The position numbers and the translations under genes were made by a program. This document shows positions 7,002-15,793 of a stretch of DNA of 64,000 bases, piece after piece (position 1 is the first letter of the stretch; each line of letters begins with the position of its first letter). The DNA lies in NCBI RefSeq assembly GCF_021491355.1, contig NZ_JAKENF010000002.1, positions 1,095,067-1,159,066 on the forward strand, in the 5' to 3' direction. The DNA comes from Alitabrizicola rongguiensis. Lineage in GTDB: Bacteria > Pseudomonadota > Alphaproteobacteria > Rhodobacterales > Rhodobacteraceae. Below the pieces are notes generated by a model. The model saw only the letters and a list, made by a program, of their open reading frames with translations, made no database searches and had not been told where the DNA came from.

Positions 7002-9395
7002 TCAGTGCTTCTCGCCTTCCGCAACATGCCTCTTTACGGCCAGGAAGCTGTCAGGTGTGACCGAGATGGTGTCGATGCCCGCCTTGACCAGAAGACGGGC
7101 AAAAGCCGGGTTATTGCTGGGGGCCTGGCCGCACAGGCCCACCTTCGAACCCGCGGCGTGGGCCCGCGAAATCAGGCTTTCGATCATCCACAGCACTGCA
7201 GGATCCGTTTCCGCAAAGAGCGAAGCCAGTTCCTCGGAGTCACGGTCCACACCGAGCGTGAGTTGCGTCAGGTCGTTCGAGCCGATGGAAAAGCCGTCGA
7301 ACCGCTTGGCGAAGTCCTCGGCCAGGATGACGTTCGACGGAATCTCCCCCATCACATAGACCTTTAGCCCGTCCCGACCGCGCTCAAGACCATTCTCCTT
7401 CATGACCGCGAGGACCTTGTCAGCTTCGGCCGGAGACCGACAGAACGGGATCATCACGATCACGTTGTCGAAGCCGAGAACATTCCGAAGCCGACGGATC
7501 GCCTGGCATTCAAGCGCGAAGCCCGCCTTGTAGCGTGGCGAATAATACCGCGAAGCGCCGCGGAACCCGATCATCGGATTTTCCTCGACCGGTTCGAACT
7601 CGCGCCCGCCAAGAAGTTCTGCGTATTCGTTGGTCTTGAAGTCGCTCATGCGGACGATGACAGGCTTGGGGTAGAAAACCGCGGCAATCCGCGCGAGGCC
7701 GCGCGCCAGCCCCTCGACGAAGAACAGGGTCTTGTCGTCGTAGCCACGCGTGAGAGCAGCTATCTGCTCTTTGGCTTCGACATCCTTCAGACGGTCGTAG
7801 TTGACCAAAGCCATGGGATGAACCCTGAGCGCCGAATTCACGACAAACTCCATACGGGCCAGTCCCACCCCATCGGCGGGGAGCCGCCACCAACGGAAGG
7901 CCGCACTCGGATTGGCAAGGTTGAGCATGATGCCCGTCCGCGTTCGGGGAACATCGTCAAGCCTCAGTTCCTCGACCGAGATATCGGCGAGTCCCTCATA
8001 GATCACGCCCTCCTCGCCCTCGACGCAAGACACGGTGATTTCCTGCTCGTCATGGAGGATATGCGTGGCGTTGCCTGTCCCCACGATGGCGGGCAGACCC
8101 AGTTCGCGGCTGACAATCGCCGCGTGCGATGTGCGGCCTCCGTGGTCGGTCACGATTGCCGAGGCGCGCCGCATGATCGGCACCCAGTCCGGATCAGTTG
8201 TCGAGGTGACGAGAATTGAGCCGTCGACGAACTGGTCGATGTCGCGGGCGTTTTCGATCAGGCTGACCCGCCCCGTCGCCGCGGCACTTCCGACGCTAAG
8301 CCCCTCAAGAATCGGCTTGCCTGCATTGGCCACCTTGTAGGATTTCAGCGCCCCGGCATCAGCACGCGACTGCACGGTTTCCGGACGCGCCTGGACGATG
8401 AAGAGTTCGCCGGTTTCGCCGTCGCGCGCCCATTCCATGTCCATCGGCCTGCCGTAGTGCTTTTCGATCGTGACCGCCATCCGCGCCAGTTCGAGGATCT
8501 CGGGATCACCAAGCACGAAGGACTCGCGTTCCGCCTTCGAGGTCGGAACATTGCGTGTTTCTCCGCCGGATCGTCCGGCATAGATCATCTTCTTTTCTTT
8601 GCCGCCGAGCTTCTTCTCGACAATCGGCGCAAGCTCCGGTCGAGCGAGAAGCGGCTTGAACACCTCGTATTCGTCTGGGTTCACCGCACCCTGAACGACG
8701 TTTTCACCAAGCCCCCAGGCGGCATTGATCAGAACGACCTTGTCAAAGCCGGACTCCGTGTCGATCGAGAACATCACGCCCGATCCGCCTAGGTCTGATC
8801 GCACCATCCGCTGGACGCCGATCGACAGGGCCACCTTCTGATGATCGAAGCCCTTGAGCTGGCGGTAGGTGATGGCGCGGTCGGTAAAGAGCGACGCAAA
8901 GCACCGGCGGCAGGCAACGAGGAGTGCTTCCTCGCCACGCACGTTGAGGAAGGTTTCCTGCTGACCGGCAAAGCTCGCATCGGGCAGGTCCTCGGCTGTC
9001 GCGCTTGAACGCACGGCGACGGAAACCTGATCCGAGCCGGAGCGGCGGGACAGTTCCCGGTAGCTCTCGACGATCGCGGCACGGATCGATTCAGGCCAAT
9101 CTCCTCCGGCGATCCGGCTGCGGATGGTCGTCCCCGCCTCATGAAGCGTGATCTTGCCCTCCTGCAAGCGGCGGAGGTTATCCGCGATTTCCGCGTTCAG
9201 GTCGTTGGCGACGAGGAAGGCGCGGTAGGCATCCGCCGTCGTGGCAAAGCCAGGCGGGACACGAATGCCTTTCGGGCCAAGTTGGCGGACCATCTCGCCC
9301 AGCGAACTGTTCTTGCCGCCGACGATTGGGGTATCATTGAGTGACAGGTCTTCGAACCAAAGAACTGGACGAGACGCAGCCGATGCGGAAACCAT
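7002..9395 (-). CDS. ppsA: phosphoenolpyruvate synthase
   Basis: A 797-residue enzyme of the usual PpsA length, converting pyruvate plus ATP to PEP, AMP and phosphate for gluconeogenesis. The N-terminal ATP-grasp domain starts with VGGKNSSLGEMVRQL. The phospho-histidine domain carries GGRTSHAAIVSRELG, with the catalytic His. The C-terminal PEP/pyruvate TIM barrel includes GSNDLTQLTLGVDRDS and the catalytic cysteine region GLCGQAPS. It fits a window rich in organic-acid importers (Tct, Dct). The divergent intergenic region holds an FNR-like box at 9455-9468. Confidence 0.96.
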   Translation of the reverse strand: MVSASAASRPVLWFEDLSLNDTPIVGGKNSSLGEMVRQLGPKGIRVPPGFATTADAYRAFLVANDLNAEIADNLRRLQEGKITLHEAGTTIRSRIAGGDWPESIRAAIVESYRELSRRSGSDQVSVAVRSSATAEDLPDASFAGQQETFLNVRGEEALLVACRRCFASLFTDRAITYRQLKGFDHQKVALSIGVQRMVRSDLGGSGVMFSIDTESGFDKVVLINAAWGLGENVVQGAVNPDEYEVFKPLLARPELAPIVEKKLGGKEKKMIYAGRSGGETRNVPTSKAERESFVLGDPEILELARMAVTIEKHYGRPMDMEWARDGETGELFIVQARPETVQSRADAGALKSYKVANAGKPILEGLSVGSAAATGRVSLIENARDIDQFVDGSILVTSTTDPDWVPIMRRASAIVTDHGGRTSHAAIVSRELGLPAIVGTGNATHILHDEQEITVSCVEGEEGVIYEGLADISVEELRLDDVPRTRTGIMLNLANPSAAFRWWRLPADGVGLARMEFVVNSALRVHPMALVNYDRLKDVEAKEQIAALTRGYDDKTLFFVEGLARGLARIAAVFYPKPVIVRMSDFKTNEYAELLGGREFEPVEENPMIGFRGASRYYSPRYKAGFALECQAIRRLRNVLGFDNVIVMIPFCRSPAEADKVLAVMKENGLERGRDGLKVYVMGEIPSNVILAEDFAKRFDGFSIGSNDLTQLTLGVDRDSEELASLFAETDPAVLWMIESLISRAHAAGSKVGLCGQAPSNNPAFARLLVKAGIDTISVTPDSFLAVKRHVAEGEKH

Positions 9396-9454
9396 GTCGC
9401 TCTCCCATGCTCACATTTCGATATTGAGTGTGAGGCATCGGCGCCGCGATGGTA

Positions 9455-9468
9455 TTGACCTTGATCAA
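9455..9468. promoter_or_regulatory. FNR/Dnr-type box between ppsA and a small divergent gene
   Basis: TTGACCTTGATCAA matches the FNR/CRP-family anaerobox TTGAT-N4-ATCAA at 9 of 10 defined positions. It sits 60 bp before the ppsA start and 54 bp before the divergent gene at 9523. In Rhodobacteraceae such boxes serve FnrL/FnrP or NO-sensing NNR/Dnr regulators. The match is seen in the sequence; which regulator and which direction are inference. Confidence 0.55.
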
Positions 9469-9522
9469 CGACGAACGGAGGCAGGCGGACTTGTCTTGAT
9501 ACGGAAAGAGGGGGATGACGAC

Positions 9523-9885
9523 ATGAGCAAGGCGATGATCGAGGCACTGTCGAAAAAGGCCGCGTGTGTGGGAGCTCTGGACGAAGGGACGCTCGCAGAT
9601 GCAAGGGCAGTGTTGCAGCAGGTTTTCCCCAGAGCGAAACTCGAAACCGATCGGACAGCAGACCTCACGGAGACTGTTCTTCACATGGTCGATCAATGTC
9701 TGCCTCTGTGGACGATCCAGCTGACGGGGAAAGCGCACGAACCAGATGGCCACTGGCGTTGCACCTTGCGCGAAACCTCGTCCCGCGACAGCGACGAAGT
9801 GATCGGGATCGGCTCGGCCCCCACGGTTTCGATGGCTCTGCTCCGAGCCCTCCTCCGCGTTGCGTCGATGCAAGCCAGTTCCTAG
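9523..9885 (+). CDS. hypothetical protein, 120 residues
   Basis: A small soluble protein starting MSKAMIEALSKKAACV, preceded by GAGGGGG with good spacing to the ATG at 9523. The N-terminal third is helical and rich in Ala/Leu; the middle (VDQCLPLWTIQLTGK, then HWRCTLRETSSRDSD) looks like beta strands; the end is helical (VSMALLRALLRVASM). No family is recognised. It is divergent from ppsA across an FNR-like box and is followed by a GAF-domain gene 95 bp downstream on the same strand, so an oxygen- or NO-dependent role is conceivable. Confidence 0.65.
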   Translation: MSKAMIEALSKKAACVGALDEGTLADARAVLQQVFPRAKLETDRTADLTETVLHMVDQCLPLWTIQLTGKAHEPDGHWRCTLRETSSRDSDEVIGIGSAPTVSMALLRALLRVASMQASS

Positions 9886-9980
9886 GCCATTCGCTGGATT
9901 GCCAAGGAAGAACGCCCCTAGCGCAAGGAAATCCGGTCTGGAAAGATCGGAAAGAACCGTCCTTTCGAGAAGCGCGCCCG

Positions 9981-10421
9981 ATGTCCGATTATACTGCTGC
10001 CGTCTTTGACTCCCTCTGCCAGCGGGCGGGGGTGATCCTGTTCACGGTCACCGTTGTTGACAGGAAAGCCGGGCTGGCGCGGCGTTGCTATTCGTCGCAT
10101 CCGGAAGCCTATCCCGTGACGGGAACAAAGCCGATCGGATCGGACGCTTGGAGCATCCAAGTCCTCGAAAAGGCCCTGCCCTTCGTCGCGAACGACACCG
10201 CTGGTTTCGCCGTCTATTTTTCGGATCATGCCCTGATCAACTCGCTTGGGTGCGAAGCGGCATTGAACATTCCGGTTCTCAAGGACGGGGTTGTCGCAGG
10301 AACGGTGAACTTGCTCGACAAGGCTGGCCATTTCACACCGGCTCGCGTCGCCGAACTGCAAGGTCTCGTTCAGTCCGAAACGCCCCTATTGCTTGCAGCA
10401 TTCGCAGCAACGGGTGTCTAG
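9981..10421 (+). CDS. GAF domain-containing protein
   Basis: A 146-residue stand-alone GAF-type protein. Seen segments are AGVILFTVTVVDRKAG, RRCYSSHPEAYPV and AALNIPVLKDGVVAGTVNLL, the last being the typical GAF strand 'P-V-x-x-x-G-x-x-x-G-T-x-N-L-L'. Such single-domain GAF proteins bind small ligands, and some relatives act on small oxidised molecules. The start at 9981 gives the best fit to family length, though no strong ribosome-binding site is visible. It lies downstream of the unknown 120-residue gene and is convergent with the 51-residue peptide gene. Confidence 0.75.
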   Translation: MSDYTAAVFDSLCQRAGVILFTVTVVDRKAGLARRCYSSHPEAYPVTGTKPIGSDAWSIQVLEKALPFVANDTAGFAVYFSDHALINSLGCEAALNIPVLKDGVVAGTVNLLDKAGHFTPARVAELQGLVQSETPLLLAAFAATGV

Positions 10422-10526
10422 CGACGGCGCCGTCTCGAGGAAAAGCATGAAGTCCCGCGCTGCAGGCCAAGAGAGCTGCGCTTCCGCTTGCAGTCCAGCA
10501 CGTGAGCAAGACAGGTCCGAAGCCGG

Positions 10527-10682
10527 TCAGAGACGGATACGGGCGAAAGCGTCCTGCGGCACGCCCAGGCGACGAAGATCGGCGGTGACTGGTTGGCGAT
10601 GCGCTTTGGCTGCGGCGGACGCTGTGACCGCTGCACCGAAAACCATCAAGAGATTGAGGGCGGCGTGAAAGACCTGCGACAT
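10527..10682 (-). CDS. small hydrophobic or exported peptide, 51 residues
   Basis: The peptide starts MSQVFHAALNLLMVFGAAVT and ends DLRRLGVPQDAFARIRL. The first 25 residues form a membrane segment or signal peptide with a possible AXA cleavage site (ASAAA); the rest is a short basic tail. AAGGGG lies 6-7 bases before the ATG at 10682, which makes translation likely. The function is unknown. It lies between the GAF gene and tctA, separated from both. Confidence 0.5.
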   Translation of the reverse strand: MSQVFHAALNLLMVFGAAVTASAAAKAHRQPVTADLRRLGVPQDAFARIRL

Positions 10683-10809
10683 GTGAAGCCCCTTTCGAAC
10701 ATCGTATTGACGATGCTGGAAAGATTGGGTTGGCTGGCCCGACCGACAACAGGCGCCAGAGCAGTCCAGCCATGTCTCCATCGCATGGGATGAACCCCAT
10801 GCGGGCTGA

Positions 10810-12327
10810 CTAGTCCTCATCCCCCGCCAGTTGCGACAACACTTCACCCTTGCCGCTCTGGCGCAAGATCAGCGGCACGATGAAGGCCAATGCGGCGATG
10901 CCAAGAAGTATTGCCGCGATCGGAGACTGCACCAAAGTCATCCAGTCTCCTTGGCTGATCGACAGGGCCCGGCGCAATTGCTGTTCCGCCATCGGTCCCA
11001 GGATCAGCCCGACTACGACCGGCGCGATCGGATACCCAAAGAGCCGCATCACATAGCCCAGCAGACCGAAACCAAGCAGCATGCCCAGTTCGAAGGTCGA
11101 GGGGTTTGCCCCGATCGTACCGAGCGTCGCGAACAGCAGGATGCCGGCATAAAGCCAATGACGCGGGATTGTCAGCAGTCGGACCCAGAGGCCGATCAGC
11201 GGCAGGTTCAGGATCAGCAGCATGGCGTTGGCGATCAGAAGGCTCGCGATCAGGCCCCAGACGAGCGTCGGGTTCGTTGCAAACAGAAGCGGCCCCGGTT
11301 GCAGGCCGAATTGCTGGAAACCGGCAAGCATGATCGCTGCCGTCGCGCTGGTCGGAAGGCCAAGCGTCAAAAGCGGCACGAGTGTTCCGGCAGCAGAGGC
11401 GTTATTGGCGGCTTCCGGGCCTGCGACACCTTCGATCGCACCCTTGCCAAATTCCTCGGGATGCTTGGTCAGACGCTTTTCGGTCGCGTAGGATAGAAAG
11501 GTACCGATCTCGGCTCCGCCCGCCGGCATGGCGCCGATGGGAAAACCGATGGCGGTGCCCCGCAGCCAGGGTTTCCAGGACCGCGACCAGTCTTTCGCTG
11601 TCATCCAGACCGAACCCTTGACGGGGATCACCTCATCTGCCGCACGTGATCCAAGACCTGCGATTGCGAGCGCCTCGCCCACGGCAAACATGGCGACGGC
11701 GAGCGTCGTGACCTCAACCCCGTCCAGCAACTCTGGCACGCCGAAGGCCATCCGTGCCTGACCGGTCAGCTGGTCGATGCCGACGCAGGCAAGGCCCAAT
11801 CCGATAAAGAGCGACGTGAGCCCGCGCAGAGTGGAATCTCCGAAGGCTGACGAGACGGTCACGAAGGCCAGCACCATCAGGGCGAAGTATTCGCGTGGTC
11901 CGAAGGCCAGGGCAGCCTTGACGATCCAGGGCGCCAGGAAGGCCAGGAAAAGTGTTGCGATCAGCCCGGCAATGAAGGAGCCGATTGCTGCGGTCGCAAG
12001 AGCTGGTCCGCCCCTGCCCGCCCGCGCCATCTTGTTCCCTTCCAACGCCGTGATGATCGATGAGCTTTCACCAGGCGTATTCAGCAGGATCGAAGTGGTC
12101 GATCCGCCATACATGCCGCCGTAGTAGATACCGCAGAACATGATGAGCGATCCCGCCGGGTCGAGGTGATAGGTCACCGGCAATAGAAGCGCCACAGTCA
12201 GCGCCGGGCCGATCCCCGGAAGAACCCCCACCGCCGTGCCAAGTGTCACCCCGATCAGGGCGTAAAGCAGCATTGCGGGCTGGAGAGCCGTTCCCAGGCC
12301 CTGGATCAGAAACTCGAAAGCGCCCAT
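10810..12327 (-). CDS. tctA: tripartite tricarboxylate transporter, large membrane subunit
   Basis: A 505-residue, 11-12 segment membrane protein of the TctA (DUF112) family. It contains the conserved TctA motifs [20 protein letters not shown] and [20 protein letters not shown] near the N-terminus and [16 protein letters not shown] near residue 330. It forms the permease of a TTT transporter that takes up tri- or dicarboxylates with cation coupling after capture by TctC. It is the last gene of tctCBA, with a 3-bp gap after tctB. Confidence 0.95.
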   Translation of the reverse strand: MGAFEFLIQGLGTALQPAMLLYALIGVTLGTAVGVLPGIGPALTVALLLPVTYHLDPAGSLIMFCGIYYGGMYGGSTTSILLNTPGESSSIITALEGNKMARAGRGGPALATAAIGSFIAGLIATLFLAFLAPWIVKAALAFGPREYFALMVLAFVTVSSAFGDSTLRGLTSLFIGLGLACVGIDQLTGQARMAFGVPELLDGVEVTTLAVAMFAVGEALAIAGLGSRAADEVIPVKGSVWMTAKDWSRSWKPWLRGTAIGFPIGAMPAGGAEIGTFLSYATEKRLTKHPEEFGKGAIEGVAGPEAANNASAAGTLVPLLTLGLPTSATAAIMLAGFQQFGLQPGPLLFATNPTLVWGLIASLLIANAMLLILNLPLIGLWVRLLTIPRHWLYAGILLFATLGTIGANPSTFELGMLLGFGLLGYVMRLFGYPIAPVVVGLILGPMAEQQLRRALSISQGDWMTLVQSPIAAILLGIAALAFIVPLILRQSGKGEVLSQLAGDED

Positions 12328-12330
12328 GGC

Positions 12331-12825
12331 TTAGCCTTTCGGGAAGAAGACACGTTCCAGCGGACCGGCCGGAAGATGCAGGCTTAGAAGTTGCGAGAAG
12401 ACGGCCCAGACGAAGAAGGACAGGACGATGCCGATCCCAACCGTCAGAGCCAGGTTGCGCTTGCCAAAGCCGCGCGCGGTCAGTCCAAAGAGGAGACCCG
12501 TCGCGATCGAGAAGCCGGCAACGTTCAAGAGAAGAAGCTGGGCGACAAGGCCCCCGACCACCCAGAGAACCGGCCCGGCATGTTGTTCCGGCCGTTCGGG
12601 AAAGTCACCGCGCCAGGCCTCGGCTGCGGTCCAGATCGCCAGCCCGAGCAGGGCAAGACCGATGATCCGCGGCATGCTGGCCGGTCCAACGCCGGAATAG
12701 CCTCCCAGATCGGCCAGTCGCGCGCTGTCCCACAGCAGGACGGCGCCAAACAGCGCCAGACCCAGAGCGATGACCAGCGCCGCGCGGTCGGCGCGGCGCT
12801 GGTTGTTCTGATCGGCCTGGCTCAT
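12331..12825 (-). CDS. tctB: tripartite tricarboxylate transporter, small membrane subunit
   Basis: A 164-residue protein with four to five hydrophobic segments, matching TctB in length and in its place between tctC and tctA. Recognisable parts are ALFGAVLLWDSARLADLGGY and GVGPASMPRIIGLALLGL. It is the poorly conserved small membrane subunit of the TTT transporter. It overlaps tctC by 4 bp (ATGA), so the two are translationally coupled. Confidence 0.92.
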   Translation of the reverse strand: MSQADQNNQRRADRAALVIALGLALFGAVLLWDSARLADLGGYSGVGPASMPRIIGLALLGLAIWTAAEAWRGDFPERPEQHAGPVLWVVGGLVAQLLLLNVAGFSIATGLLFGLTARGFGKRNLALTVGIGIVLSFFVWAVFSQLLSLHLPAGPLERVFFPKG

Positions 12826-13763
12826 TTCACCAGGCCAATGGCTTTGAGCACGGCCTCGGTCGAGGCAATGTCAGCCGCAAGCTGTTCCTGGAAGGCGGGA
12901 CCGGCAAGATAGGTGTCCGACCAGCCCTTGTCGGCAAGCTGCTTCTGCCAGGCTTCGGATTTCACCATCTTCTCGATGTCGGCCGAGACTTTTGCTTTCT
13001 GCTCGTCGGTCAGGCCCGGGGCTGCTGCGACCATGCGCCAGTTCTGAAGCTGGACGTCCAGCCCGGATTCCTTCAGCGTCGGGGCATCGACGCCCTTGAT
13101 CCGTTCTGGCGCCGTCACGGCCAGCAAGCGCAGCGTTCCGGCTTTCACCTGTTCCTCGAACTCGCCGACGGACGAGACGCCCGCAGTTACCTGATTGCCG
13201 AGGATGGCGGCCAGTGCCTCGCCACCGCCCGAATAGGCGATGTAGTTGATCTTCGTCGGATCAACGCCCGCCGCCTTGGCAAGAAGGCCGACGGCGATAT
13301 GGTCGGTGCCGCCCGCAGACCCGCCGGCCCAGCTGACTGCGCCGGGATCGGCCTTGAGCGCCTCGATCAGCCCGTTGATATCGGCAATGGGCGACGCTGC
13401 CGGGACTACGATCGCCTCGTATTCGCCGGTCAGGCGGGCAATCGGCGTAACATCGGCAAGCGTCACCGGAGAGGCGTTGGTCAGGATCGCACCGACCATG
13501 ACGAAGCCGCCGACGATCAGCGCGTCGGGATTGCCGGCGGACTGGCTTGCGAACTGGGCAAGACCGATGGTGCCACCCGCGCCCGGAACGTTCTGGACCT
13601 GGACAGAGGGCGAGATGCCTTCGCCCTGCATCACCGTTTGCATGGTGCGTGCGGTCTGGTCCCAGCCGCCGCCCGGCGCTGCCGGTGCGATGATCGTGTA
13701 ATCCGCCGCCGCAGGCAGGGCGGTCAGGCCAGCCATCAGGCCGGCAAGAATGAAAGTCTTCAT
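12822..13763 (-). CDS. tctC: tripartite tricarboxylate transporter, substrate-binding protein
   Basis: A 313-residue periplasmic TctC/Bug-type binding protein. The signal peptide is [20 protein letters not shown]. The mature protein starts [20 protein letters not shown], the typical Bug motif in which the PGGGWD loop contacts a carboxylate of the ligand. The ATG at 13763 has GGAGGA 6 bases upstream; longer starts have no support. It heads tctCBA. The 190-bp gap upstream and the divergent tctDE pair suggest ligand-induced expression. Confidence 0.95.
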   Translation of the reverse strand: MKTFILAGLMAGLTALPAAADYTIIAPAAPGGGWDQTARTMQTVMQGEGISPSVQVQNVPGAGGTIGLAQFASQSAGNPDALIVGGFVMVGAILTNASPVTLADVTPIARLTGEYEAIVVPAASPIADINGLIEALKADPGAVSWAGGSAGGTDHIAVGLLAKAAGVDPTKINYIAYSGGGEALAAILGNQVTAGVSSVGEFEEQVKAGTLRLLAVTAPERIKGVDAPTLKESGLDVQLQNWRMVAAAPGLTDEQKAKVSADIEKMVKSEAWQKQLADKGWSDTYLAGPAFQEQLAADIASTEAVLKAIGLVK

Positions 13764-13953
13764 GTTTTCCTCCGCACATGATCGCCCGCCGGTGAAGGCG
13801 TCGATCCGTCCTTGTTTCTTGCGATTGACCCGCGCCTCTCCCAAAGCGCGGATGCCTTGCCTGCCTCCACAGGCACAACACGTTTCCAGCACAGAAAGCT
13901 GTCACGGACCTGACATCCGACGCACTTCGCGAAAAAACAATCGGAAGACAGGA

Positions 13954-15042
13954 TCAGTTCCCGGCCAGGGCATCATTCCAGCGATCGATCAGCCGCTTGC
14001 GCGTCGCCTGGTCGAGATAGGCCAGAAGACCGGGGCTGACGGGCACAGGACGCAGCTTCATCGTGCCGATGTCCATCGCGCCCCCGGAAGACCCGCCTCG
14101 CCCCGCCACCTCGAGGCTGACTGCAGGCAGCCGCAGCTCGCGAGACAGAAGGCTCTGCCCCTCGGGCGACATCAGGAAAGAAAGGAATTCGGCGCCAAGG
14201 TCGGGCGATGCTGCGGCAGTCGGCACAAGAGCCACACGCGAGACGACGACGGTGAAGTCCCTCGGCAGGACCAGTCCGACTTCGGGATGCTGCCTCGCGG
14301 CCTCCGCCACATATGAGCCGAGCAGGTTGTAACCGAAGATCAGCCGGCCGTCCGCGATCCGGTCAAGCAGGTCGCCCGAGGTGGCAAACTGCTGCACATC
14401 CGCCTTGCCAAGCGCTTCGACTACAGCCCAGATTCCCGGATAGAGTTCCTGATCACGTGCAAGAAACAGGTAACCCACCCCCGACTGGGTAATGTCATAG
14501 GTGCCGATCCGCGCGTGGACCCCTGCCGGATTCTCGCCCAGCCAAGCGATCAGATCGGCACGCGTATCGGGCACCTTCCGGCCGACAAAACTTGGCTTGT
14601 GATAAGCAAAAACTGCCGGTTCGAAGGTCAGCGCATAGGCCGTATCGCGCCAATTGGCCCAGGCCGGCCAGTCTGCGGTGTCGGGCGTCAAGACCGGTCG
14701 GGCATATCCGTCATTCGCCAGTTTCACCTGAAGGTCCATGGCCGAGGAAAAGGCGAAATCCGCTGTCTTCCCGCCAGCCCGGCTTTCCTTGACGATGCGG
14801 TCATGCAGCTCGCCGGTCAGCAGATCCTCGTAGCGCACAGCGATGTCCGGATGTGCGACCTGGAATGCCGCGACCAGTGGGGCCGCAAGATCGGTGTCCA
14901 GCGAGGAATAGACGACCATCTGCCGCGCCGCGCCCCCGGCAGGAGCAGGAAAGTCGGCCACCTCCCCCGACAGCGCCGATCCGGGCGCGACAAAGGCCGC
15001 GCCGATGACAAGAAGCAGAAAGCGAAGGTCCCCAAGGCACAT
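13954..15042 (-). CDS. periplasmic binding protein, PgtC-like, linked to tctDE
   Basis: A 362-residue exported protein with a signal peptide of about 25 residues (ends PGSALSG), resembling iron/thiamine/phosphoglycerate-type extracellular binding proteins: VVYSSLDTDLAAPLVAAF, ADFAFSSAMDLQVKLANDG and FGYNLLGSYVAE. It has no cognate ABC permease or ATPase here. Instead it is divergent by 79 bp from a TctDE-type response regulator and kinase, and next to tctCBA. In enterobacterial phosphoglycerate uptake the comparable PgtC protein is a regulatory component, so a ligand-presenting role for the sensor kinase is the best guess. Confidence 0.8.
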   Translation of the reverse strand: MCLGDLRFLLLVIGAAFVAPGSALSGEVADFPAPAGGAARQMVVYSSLDTDLAAPLVAAFQVAHPDIAVRYEDLLTGELHDRIVKESRAGGKTADFAFSSAMDLQVKLANDGYARPVLTPDTADWPAWANWRDTAYALTFEPAVFAYHKPSFVGRKVPDTRADLIAWLGENPAGVHARIGTYDITQSGVGYLFLARDQELYPGIWAVVEALGKADVQQFATSGDLLDRIADGRLIFGYNLLGSYVAEAARQHPEVGLVLPRDFTVVVSRVALVPTAAASPDLGAEFLSFLMSPEGQSLLSRELRLPAVSLEVAGRGGSSGGAMDIGTMKLRPVPVSPGLLAYLDQATRKRLIDRWNDALAGN

Positions 15043-15121
15043 GCCCGGCAGCTTGCAGCAGCACCTCTTGGTTCACAAGGTTGCTGACGCCCGTTAGGCT
15101 TGGACCCAAGGAGGGACCAGT

Positions 15122-15793
15122 TTGCGCATCCTGCTGGTGGAAGACAACCTGTCGCTTGCCGAGGGCCTTGCAGCCCTGCTTCGGCATACGGGCTATGCCG
15201 TGGACGTTGTAAATGACGGCGCCTCGGCCGAGGCTCTGGCAGCGGCGGAAAACTTCGACCTCGTTGTGCTCGACCTGAACCTGCCTCAGATGGATGGCCT
15301 GGAAGTGTTGCGCGCCATGCGGGCCCGCCGGAACGCCGCCGCAGTCATGATCCTGACGGCACGGGGCGCGCCGGAGGAAAGGGTGAAAGGCCTCGACCTT
15401 GGAGCCGATGACTACCTCATCAAGCCCTTTGACATCGGCGAGTTCGAGGCGCGGGTTCGATCGCTCCTGCGGCGGCAGGCGGGGCTCAAGACATCGACTA
15501 TCAGTTTTGGCTCGCTGAGCTTCGATCTGACCGGCCGCAGCTTCGCCCTTTCGGATCAGCCGCTGGACCTGCCGGCGCGCGAACGGAGCCTGCTCGAACT
15601 CCTGATCCTGCGCGCAGGCAAGGTGGTGGCGCGGGAAGCCATCGTTCAATCCCTCACTTCGCTGGAAGACGAGCTTTCTGCAAATGCGATCGAGCAGTAT
15701 GTCAGCCGCCTGAGAAAGCGCCTCGCCGCCTCCGGCCTCACTGTCAAGACCGCGCGCGGGATTGGCTATTTCCTCGACCGGACCGAAACGTGA
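15122..15793 (+). CDS. tctD: OmpR-family response regulator, TctD-like
   Basis: A 223-residue two-domain response regulator. The receiver domain starts MRILLVEDNLSLAEGL, with the phospho-acceptor Asp in VVLDLNLPQMDG (about residue 51) and the switch Lys in DDYLIKPFD. The C-terminal OmpR winged helix includes ARERSLLELLILRAGKVV and VSRLRKRLAASG. The start codon is TTG at 15122, supported by AAGGAGGG at 15108-15115. It overlaps the kinase gene by 4 bp. It probably controls tctCBA. Confidence 0.92.
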   Translation: MRILLVEDNLSLAEGLAALLRHTGYAVDVVNDGASAEALAAAENFDLVVLDLNLPQMDGLEVLRAMRARRNAAAVMILTARGAPEERVKGLDLGADDYLIKPFDIGEFEARVRSLLRRQAGLKTSTISFGSLSFDLTGRSFALSDQPLDLPARERSLLELLILRAGKVVAREAIVQSLTSLEDELSANAIEQYVSRLRKRLAASGLTVKTARGIGYFLDRTET

